Part shown: piece by piece, positions 56,601-64,000 of the stretch | How the letters are laid out: every line of letters starts with the position of its first letter | How positions within the stretch are numbered: the stretch's first letter is position 1 | Source: Triticum aestivum | Taxonomy: Eukaryota; Streptophyta; Magnoliopsida; Poales; Poaceae | Length of the DNA stretch: 64,000 bases | Direction: 5' to 3' | NCBI RefSeq assembly: GCF_018294505.1 | Contig: NC_057812.1 | Span: forward strand, 56,650,074 to 56,714,073 | Notes under the pieces: model-generated | Told to the model about the DNA's origin: nothing | What the model saw: the letters and a program-made list of their open reading frames with translations, nothing else | The model's database searches: none | Position numbers and translations under genes: made by a program

Positions 56601-57520
56601 CTACAAGGTAGCCACCTGACCCCGTGCGATGGTGATGCTTCTTCTTCGCAGCATTTTGCTTGGTTGTCACCGACACCTTCTTACTCTTTTCCGATGTCTT
56701 GTGGGCCACAAATGCGGGCCAGTGATCTGTGATCTTCTCATATCTGCCCTTGAATTCTGGTGTCTCTTTTTTATCGACAAACTTATTCAGCTCTTTCTTC
56801 CACCTCCTGAATAGGTCTGCCATCCTCTTAAGAGCAAAAGACTTGATTAATTGCTCTTTAACTGGCTTCTCCGGATCATCCTCTGGCGGTAGGGTGAAAT
56901 TTGACTTCAGCTTAGTCCAAAGATCATTTTTCTGCATATCATTCACATAAGACACCTCAGGGTCTTCTGTAGCCGGCTTTAACCATTGCTGGATGCTGAT
57001 CGGGATCTTGTCCCTAACCAGAACCCCGCACTAAGCAACAAATGTGTTCTTTGTCCGGATGGGTTCAATCGGTTGGCCGTCGGGCGCGATTGCTATGATC
57101 TCAAACCTTTCATTCGAGCTCAACTTTTTCTTCAGGCCTCGTCTCTTTACCGAAGTTGTGCTCGATCCGGAGGGCTAGAAAAAAGAACAAAGACTTAATT
57201 AATATGTGTACATACAAAAACAATGAATGCATCAATTAGCTAGTCAGTACAGGCTTAACTAATATATATACCTGGCCGGACTCAGTTCGGTCACCGGAGC
57301 CGTCATCACGGTCTCCTTCTTGCACCGGCATTGGGTCACCGGAGCCGTCCTCACGGTCTCCTTCTTGCACCGGCATTGAGTCACCGGAGCCATCATAATC
57401 ATAGCCAGCTGCTTCCAGACCATCGGTGTCATTGAGAAACAACGAGCAGACGGCATCACTTCCTCGTGTGATTATGTCCCCCAACAACTCTTCTTATACT
57501 TCGTCTCGGGCGGTGTCCAT
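53665..57520 (-). pseudogene. CACTA transposon gene: En/Spm-type plant transposase domain plus Ulp1-like cysteine protease
   Basis: Exons inferred from homology and GT/AG sites: 57520-57272 (with a 15-residue tandem repeat DGSGDPMPVQEGDRD), 57176-54733, 54641-54468, about 54385-54265, 54182-54118, 54013-about 53898 and 53799-53665. The long exon carries the plant transposase (Ptta/En/Spm, Transposase_24) pattern GRYEKITDHWPAFVAHKTSE and TGSGGYLVAWPKW, then a long Pro-rich linker. The last exons form a C48/Ulp1 peptidase with a readable triad: His in FHYILLEI, Asp in VLDSKRKD and Cys in NDFCGYYVCESI. Breaks: TAA near 57499, TAG 57033-57031, TGA 56475-56473, TGA 55368-55366, a frameshift near 54870 and a lost acceptor before the fourth exon. 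TNPA/TNPD-like DNA binding is expected for the family. The protease role in transposition is unknown. Confidence 0.75.
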
Positions 57521-57708
57521 AGTTTCTACAAATATTTACAACATGGCAATTATTATTCAAACATGACAGATGGATATATTAGTGGCAAACGTAGAACTAA
57601 TATTAATTGGCCTCGACGCTGCTTCTCTAGGGTTTGGGGTGGCCTCGACAACACTTCAAGGGTTTGGGGTACATCGACAATGACGACATACGTACATGGG
57701 AAGATACT

Positions 57709-57910
57709 ATTATCGGGGAGGGGGTATATCGACCCCCCCACGTGTTGAAGTTATCGGGAGGGGGTATATCGACCCCCCTCGTGTTGAAGTTATCGGGAGG
57801 GGGTGTATATCGACCCCCCCCCCCACGTGTTGAAGTTATCGGGAGGGGGTATATCGAACCCCATCGTGTTGAAGTTATCGGGAGGGGGTATATCGACCCC
57901 CCCCCCCTTT
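57709..57910. repeat. Minisatellite, about five units of 38-46 bp
   Basis: Each unit contains GTGTTGAAGTTATCGGGAG followed by GGGGTATATCGACCCCCC. The second half is self-complementary (GGGGG/CCCCC around TATATCGA). Units differ mainly in the length of the C-run. It lies upstream of the CACTA gene, in the terminal region of the element. Confidence 0.8.
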
Positions 57911-57980
57911 CTTAAAAATACATGAAGTAGTATTGCTTGTTTTTTTTAAATAATGTTCGAATAGAAATTTTAGAAAAAAA

Positions 57981-58714
57981 NNNNNNNNNNNNNNNNNNNN
58001 NNNNNNNNNNNNNNNNNNNNNNNNNNNNNNNNNNNNNNNNNNNNNNNNNNNNNNNNNNNNNNNNNNNNNNNNNNNNNNNNNNNNNNNNNNNNNNNNNNNN
58101 NNNNNNNNNNNNNNNNNNNNNNNNNNNNNNNNNNNNNNNNNNNNNNNNNNNNNNNNNNNNNNNNNNNNNNNNNNNNNNNNNNNNNNNNNNNNNNNNNNNN
58201 NNNNNNNNNNNNNNNNNNNNNNNNNNNNNNNNNNNNNNNNNNNNNNNNNNNNNNNNNNNNNNNNNNNNNNNNNNNNNNNNNNNNNNNNNNNNNNNNNNNN
58301 NNNNNNNNNNNNNNNNNNNNNNNNNNNNNNNNNNNNNNNNNNNNNNNNNNNNNNNNNNNNNNNNNNNNNNNNNNNNNNNNNNNNNNNNNNNNNNNNNNNN
58401 NNNNNNNNNNNNNNNNNNNNNNNNNNNNNNNNNNNNNNNNNNNNNNNNNNNNNNNNNNNNNNNNNNNNNNNNNNNNNNNNNNNNNNNNNNNNNNNNNNNN
58501 NNNNNNNNNNNNNNNNNNNNNNNNNNNNNNNNNNNNNNNNNNNNNNNNNNNNNNNNNNNNNNNNNNNNNNNNNNNNNNNNNNNNNNNNNNNNNNNNNNNN
58601 NNNNNNNNNNNNNNNNNNNNNNNNNNNNNNNNNNNNNNNNNNNNNNNNNNNNNNNNNNNNNNNNNNNNNNNNNNNNNNNNNNNNNNNNNNNNNNNNNNNN
58701 NNNNNNNNNNNNNN
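57981..58714. other. Assembly gap (734 N)
   Basis: Flanked by a poly-A stretch on the left and a GC-rich 41-bp tandem repeat on the right. It conceals the right terminus of the CACTA element. Confidence 0.95.
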
Positions 58715-58793
58715 CGGCGGCGCGGGGCAGCTGGGGCGCGGCGAGGCAGAGGCGACGGCGGCGCGGGGCAGCTGGGGCGCGGCGAGGCTGGGG
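58715..58793. repeat. GC-rich 41-bp tandem repeat emerging from the gap
   Basis: Almost two units of CGGCGGCGCGGGGCAGCTGG plus GGCGCGGCGAGGC, spaced 41 bp (58715, 58756). The array runs straight into the LTR at 58794, so its true length is unknown. Confidence 0.75.
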
Positions 58794-60173
58794 TGTAAGT
58801 GCATCTAGTGCCACCCCTAGTTGGTTTTGGAGTATTGACGACAAACCTAGTTGAGGGACTAATGTGTTTGTGAGAATTGCAGGAAAACACAGGTAGAAGT
58901 CCCTCGTTGATTCGGTTTTACTACCAGAGATGACCCCTAAAGTTGTATGAAGACATTGAAGACAAAGGTGGTATATGAAGATATTCACATTGAAGACTAT
59001 GACAAAAGAAGACACGTTATGAAGCCTATGGAGCTCGAAGACTTAGATCTTTTGTAGTCATTTTTCTTTTGTGTTGAGTCATAGGAACCACCATACTGTT
59101 AAGTGGGGTCCAGGAGAACCAGTCAGAATGACTGAAGTGATGCCTAAATCAAAAACCTATGTCTTCGAGCGAAGACAATGAGAGCGAATCTTGTCCAGAG
59201 CCGGACAAGTCAGCTTTGCTTGTAGCCCAAGCAAAGTTGCCACGAAAGTTTGAAATCTGACCGTTGAGACACGTGTCAGTTCCTTAGTGACCCAGGGTCA
59301 TTTCGGACAAATCAGGTCGGGTTGCCAAGTGGCTATAAATAGCCCACCCCCACAACCATAAACGGTTGGCTGCTCAGATTTCAGTGCACGACTTTTGTCG
59401 ATTGAGAGCAACCCACCTCGAAGCCTTTGAGAGAAAATTCCTAGTGAGGAGAAAAGCCCTAACCACCCAGAGCCAGAGTAAATTGGGCATCACTTAAGTC
59501 TTCTTGTCTGTGTGATCTGAAGACTTACTACACTTGAGGACTGTGAATCCTCCAGACGGTTAGGCGTCGTGTTCAGAGCATCCAAGAGACATTGTGGATT
59601 GCCAGTGAACAAAGTTTGTGAAGGTTTTAGGAGTCTACCTTGAAGACTTACCGGAGTGAGTGGGCGAGGACTAAGTGACCTTAGCTCAAGGAGAATACGG
59701 TGAGGACTTGGTGTCCTGGACTGTGTGTTCAGGACTGGGTGTCCGGGACTGTGTGTCCTAAGGTTTAAATACCTAGCCGCTCCAACCAGACGTACAGTTG
59801 TCATAGGAACTGGAACTGGTCCAACATATCATTGTCTTCAACGAGTCACTGGTTTCATCTTCACTTCCTTTTCTTACTGTTACACATTGTGAAGCCATTG
59901 CATGCTTGCTTTATCTTTTGTCTTCACAACGTGAATGTATGAACTGTTTGGCTTCATAACTTCTTCCAACCTGATCCTTATTACACTGCAGTTGTTTGTC
60001 ATTGTGCTTTCACTCTATTGAATACATGACCATGGCTGGCCTAGTGTAATCTAACTTCCGCTGCATAGTGATAGGCCTAATCTTCGTTGTTTGTCTTCAT
60101 AACTCTCACGTTTTGAAGACTTTCATAAAAATCGCCTATTCACCCCCCCTCTAGTCGATATAACGCACTTTCA
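58794..60173 (+). repeat. 5' LTR of the SIRE/Maximus-like element
   Basis: TGTAAGTGCATCTAGTGCC to ATAACGCACTTTCA, 1380 bp. A TATA-like GGCTATAAATAGCCC lies at about 59331-59345, so transcription should start shortly downstream. Confidence 0.85.
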
Positions 60174-60175
60174 AT

Positions 60176-60191
60176 TGGTATCAGAGCAAGG
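60176..60191 (+). promoter_or_regulatory. Primer binding site, initiator tRNA-Met type
   Basis: TGGTATCAGAGCAAGG, the canonical Copia primer site, two bases after the LTR. Confidence 0.9.
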
Positions 60192-60239
60192 TGCTCCCTT
60201 GTTCTGTGTGATTCGGTTTAACCACCTGGAGTTTTAGCT

Positions 60240-62768
60240 ATGTCGACTGCAGGGATAACCAAAATCTCTGCTGCTTGCCCCGTCTTTGATGGAACTGAAT
60301 ATCCCTACTGGAAGAATAAGATGCGCATGCATCTTGAAGCTATTGACGTCGACCTATGGTATGTCGTCGAGAACGGCGTTCCCAAGGCTGGAGAAGGTGT
60401 CACTGCTGCTAATGTCAAGAAGTTCACTCAACTGGACTCTACTGCCAAAAATATCATCTATGGTCATCTGACAAAAGGACAGTATGGCCGTGTGAGTGCC
60501 TTGAAGACATCCAAGCTGGTCTGGGACTGGCTCTCCAAGGTCAATGAAGGCGTCTCAACCCAGAGAGATCAAAGAATCAGTGTTCTTCGCAACCTCTTCA
60601 GCCGCTTCAAGCGAAATGACAATGAGAATGTCCAGCACACATTTTACTGGCTCACTGACATCACAAATGAGCTTCAAGCCCTCGGCGCCACTGAGATCAC
60701 CAAACATGAAATCGTCAAGACGCTGCTGAGATCACTTGATAGTTCGTTTGACATCCTGGCCCTGATGATTCAAGAACGTCCTGATTTCAAGACACTCGAT
60801 CCGTCTGACATACTTGAGAGGCTCAACACACATGAGTTTCAGCTTTCTGAGAAAAGAGATATCTACGGTCCAAACTATGGGCGAACTCGTGCCTTGAAGG
60901 CAAAAGCTGTTTCCTCATCTGAAGAAGTATCTGACTGCAGTTCTGATGATCCTGAAGACATTGGAAGAGAACTTGCAATGCTAGTGAAGAAGTTCCAAAA
61001 ATTCGCCAAGAAGAAAGGCTTCAGAAAATCTTCACGATCAAGCTCAAGGAATGATGAAGCTTCTGCTCATGACTACAAGAAGAAAACATGTCACAAGTGC
61101 AAGAAAACCTAACACTTCATCTCTGAGTGTCCACAGTGGGACAATGAGAATAGAAGGAAGAAGAAGAGCAAGGAATATGATTCTGACGACAAGAAGAAGA
61201 AGAAATACTCAAAGTCTTCTTCCAAGTCTTCCTCAAAGTCTTCATCACACAAGAAGAGCTCATCTGGCAAGGCACGTGTGTTTGTTGGCAAGGAGATGGA
61301 TTCAGAGGAGGAGTCCGCATCTGAGGAGGCAGAGGTGGAGTCTGAGGAGGAGTCTGATTCTGGCATTGCGAGTCTGGCTACAGCATACGTCGCCAAGTCC
61401 ATCTTCAACACTGAAGACAATGACTGCATCACCGACACCGATGCAAATGACAAGAACGACTCCACTCCTACCTACTGCTTCATGGCACGCGGTGTCAAGG
61501 TAAACACACGCACTACTCGCTATCAAACATCTAGTGACGATGACTCTGACTGTGATTCAAAACCCAGCTACAAAACACTTGCTAAAATTGCAACTGAACA
61601 ACAGAAAGCTATGGAACATATTCAAAAACTGTTAGACAGAAGCGATGATCTGTTGGGTGCTGAAATGACTCGATCTGAATCCTTAATTGAAGACATAAAA
61701 AATCTTCACGTTAAGTATCAGGAACTTGAAGATCGTCTTGATACTCTCTCAACAACTCATGAAAAGCTTTCCTATGATTATCTTCAAAGGAAGCAAGAAC
61801 TTGAGAAGGTGAGAGCGGATCATGAAGATCTTCAAAAGGAAAACGAGTCACTTCGCGCCGAACAGATCAGTTCTGCTCAGGAAGGATTTGAACCACCATG
61901 TCTTAAATGCATTGAGCGTGATAATGCTACTTCTGTTGCTGAATGTTCCACTGCTACTGCTGTTGCAATATCTTCAACTGTTGATGTGGTAACTAACCCC
62001 TCTGCTGAGGATACCACTGCTATTGCTGATGAGAATGCTAGGTTGAAGACATTGCTTGAAACAGAGATGTACAAAAGTCTTAAAGGACATCAGACATTAT
62101 GTGATGTTCTCAAGAAGCAGATTCTGAACCGAAACCCTAGGAAAGAGGGTGTTGGATTCGTGAGGAAAATAAATGCAGATGGCTCTTACTGGAAACCTGA
62201 GCAGTACCCCAAAACCACATGGGTTGCTGCAAAGGAACTTTCAGCAGATCCATCCAACTTATCTGGCTTCACTTGTGCTAACCCCATTATCATTGATGAA
62301 TCCTTTGATGCAAACTATAAATTGTTTAAGAATCAGAATGGTGAAGTGTTTGCCAGGTACATTGGTACTAACTGCAGGAATGGACCGCCTATGAAGAATA
62401 TCTGGGTTCCGAAAAAGTGTTTGGAAAATCTTCCTATGAATGTCTTCATGACACCTCACTTAAAGAAGACAAACCTCAGACCAAAGGCTTCATATGGACC
62501 AAAGGCTTCATACAAACAGAGGACTCACCTGAGTCACACTAACGCAAATGTTTTTCAGGGAAACCATACTCAGGCATATGAATATGAGAGCGGTTCTTCG
62601 AATCGTCATGTTCATATGACCAAAAATTATTCTGCTTATTCCTATGAGTATTATTGTCCACCTGCTAGACTGTTTGCTAAGGCTTCAAAGCCAAAATTCT
62701 CAGATGCTGCACTTAGACTTATTGCTTCTAAGCCACCCTTGAAGATGTGGGTGGTTAAGAAAGCTTAA
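60240..62768 (+). pseudogene. Long gag of the SIRE/Maximus-like element, one stop in the zinc knuckle
   Basis: The ATG at 60240 (MSTAGITKISAACPVFDG) starts a UBN2-type gag: YWKNKMRMHLEAIDVDLW, LVWDWLSKVNEGV and LRSLDSSFDILALMIQE. The zinc knuckle CHKC..K*HFISEC holds an in-frame TAA at 61110-61112, the only break in the frame up to 62768. Beyond it come a Lys/Ser-rich basic tract, a Glu/Ser-rich acidic tract (about residues 345-375), a coiled coil (about residues 475-545, QELEDRLDTLSTTHEKLSYD) and a Tyr-rich C-terminus. The total of 843 codons is long for Copia gag but usual in the SIRE lineage. The second stop (TAA 62766) is followed at once by a splice-acceptor-like CTCTCTTTTGCAG. Confidence 0.8.
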
Positions 62769-63052
62769 CTCTCTTTTGCAGGGAAAGGTTTCCAGCAGAA
62801 AAACAAAATCTTCTGATGTTGTTGCTGGGGACCTTAAAAATCTTGTAGGGCGCAAGATAAAATGCCCGAATGGCATCATTATGTACTTCGTTCCTCAATT
62901 GCATGCTACTCTCCCTATTAGTCCTAATCTGGATTTAAGTTTTCATAACACACTGGTTCGTCAAATGTTTATGCTTCACAATTCTCTTCGTGAAGCCTAT
63001 CCCCCTAACTGCACTGTAGGGTACGACACCAGCGTCTTCAAAGTCTTCAGAA
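62769..63052 (+). other. gag-pol junction region
   Basis: A frame distinct from both gag and pol is open here (62776-63063; RKIKCPNGIIMYF, PPNCTVGYDTSVFKV). No domain is recognised. It may be a spacer, or coding sequence displaced by indels. Confidence 0.4.
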
Positions 63053-64000
63053 TGGATTATTGACAGTGGGTGTACAAATCACAAGACTGGCAAAAGAAGC
63101 CTTCTTATGGACTCAACCTTACGTCCATCCGACAAGAGCCACATCACATTTGCTGACACTGGTAAAAGTAAGGTATTGGGTCTAGGTAGAGTTGCAATCT
63201 CAAAGGATCAACACATGGATAAAGTCATGCTTGTTGAATCCCTTGGCTTCAACTTAATGTCTGTCTCAATGCTTTGCGATTTGAACATGATCGTAATGTT
63301 TGGAAAATATCGTTGCCTCCTACTAATGGAATCTGACAAGTCTCTAGTGTTTGAAGGGTATCGAAAGGATGATCTGTACGTGGTAGATTTCTCAGCAGGG
63401 CCACAACTTGCAGTATGTCTTCTTGCAAAAGCTTCAGAATCCTGGCTTTGGCATCGAAGGCTTGGGCATGCTGGCATGAGGAACCTCCACACCCTTGCGA
63501 AGAAGAAGCATGTCATAGGCATCGAGGGCGTCAAGTTCAAGAAAGATCACTTATGCGGTGCTTGTGAAGCAGGGAAGATGACAAGGGCAAAGCATCCTTC
63601 GAAGACAATCATGACTACTACTCAACCCTTCGAACTGCTCCACATGGATCTTTTCGGTCCCACTCACTACTCAACTTTTACTACTACTGCTTGCCTCTAT
63701 GGCTTCGTGATTGTTGATGATTACTCTAGATATACTTGGGTGCACATAATCCTTTACAAGACTAAAGTGCAGGATGTCTTCAGACGCTTCACCAATCGAG
63801 TTGTCAACAATTTTGGCGCCAAGATAAAGCACATCAGAAGTGACAATGGCACTGAATTCAAGAACACTGGCCTTGATACATATCTTGATACCTTGGGCAT
63901 CACACATGAATTCTCACCTCCGTACACGCCACAGCAGAATGGCGTCGTCGAACGCAAGAACAGAACACTCATTGAGATGGCCAGAACAATGCTAGATGAA
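63053..64000 (+). CDS. Copia pol, protease and integrase part, open to the window end
   Basis: Frame beginning WIIDSGCTNHKTG (aspartic protease, active site DSG) and open for 316 codons to base 64000. Then come GAG_pre-integrase (WLWHRRLGHAGMRNL; CGACEAGKM) and the integrase core with D in LLHMDLFGPTH, D in IRSDNGTEFKN and E in PQQNGVVERKNRTL. No stop seen. The start codon is not defined, since it is normally made as part of a gag-pol polyprotein and here lies in a different frame from gag. RT and RNase H should follow outside the window. Confidence 0.85.

Larger units (their letters stand above)
53077..57980 (-). mobile_element. Autonomous-type CACTA (En/Spm) element, right end hidden in the assembly gap
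   Basis: It begins with the TIR CACTAGTAGAAAACGGGCC at 53077. Subterminal copies of CCCGGTT / AACCGGG follow, some as hairpins (53124-53143; 53253-53281). Then come the 3' end and the exons of a minus-strand transposon gene (53665-57520), a minisatellite (about 57710-57910) and the N-run. The second TIR is not visible, so the element extends into or past the gap but must end before the LTR at 58794. The TSD is unresolved; the left flank is CCA. Confidence 0.8.
58794..64000 (+). mobile_element. SIRE/Maximus-like Ty1/Copia retrotransposon, 5' part
   Basis: 5' LTR 58794-60173, primer site at 60176, long gag, then protease and integrase. It runs off the window before RT. Lineage assignment rests on the very long gag with a coiled coil and the Copia domain order. 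The family name is uncertain. TSD not determinable because the left flank is a tandem repeat and the right end is outside. Confidence 0.85.

Noticed and set aside
57875..59015. Long reading frames across the second N run
   Set aside because: They are artefacts of the 734-base gap. The flanks are repeat and LTR.

Overview
The window is intergenic chromatin from a large grass genome, almost certainly Triticeae (wheat, Aegilops or barley). The evidence is Angela/BARE/WIS-type Copia LTRs, Athila-like Gypsy elements with a tRNA-Asp primer site, CACTA elements with the TIR CACTAGTAGAAAA, and a remnant that looks like the Au SINE. I see no intact host gene, rRNA, tRNA or CRISPR array. The only host-derived coding sequence I recognise is a fragment of an asparaginyl-tRNA synthetase carried inside a CACTA element. 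Two runs of N (48483-48802 and 57981-58714) mark assembly gaps. Family names are from memory and were not searched.

Layout, left part (1-43540): a nest of LTR retrotransposons. The outermost is an Angela-type Copia element on + ('Angela-1'). Its 5' LTR enters from the left edge (1-729, continued at 19973-20590) and its decayed body ends near 43540. A Ty3/Gypsy Athila-like element ('Gypsy-A', 730-19972, TSD TGCGC) sits in that LTR. Gypsy-A carries a CACTA element with captured host sequence in its 5' LTR (1646-3403, TSD AGG), and a reverse-oriented, truncated second Angela ('Angela-2', 8783-16714) in its body. A second Athila-like family is inserted in the gag of Angela-1: 'Gypsy-B1' (+, 22033-40397, TSD GATGA). 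Its 3' LTR was hit near its very end by a reverse copy, 'Gypsy-B2' (-, 30752-40386). The resulting LTR-LTR palindrome lost about 65 bp at its centre.

Right part (43541-64000): unassigned AT-rich DNA with degenerate tandem repeats; a solo Angela LTR (44897-46628, TSD TCACT); a Stowaway-like scrap; an Au-like SINE; a dead L1-type LINE (minus strand); and a CACTA element (from 53077, right end hidden in the gap). The CACTA gene on the minus strand joins a plant transposase-like region to a Ulp1-like cysteine protease. Last comes the 5' LTR, gag and start of pol of a SIRE/Maximus-like Copia element (58794 to the window end).

How the parts may work together: Gypsy-A shows gag, RT, RNase H and integrase but no recognisable protease. 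Both Gypsy-B copies show gag and a retropepsin but no RT, RNase H or integrase. The families share the primer site, a 14-base polypurine motif (also present internally), 3' non-coding landmarks and an LTR-like promoter block upstream of a third ORF. This fits a partnership in which each family supplies what the other lacks. All copies here are broken by stops, frameshifts or deletions.
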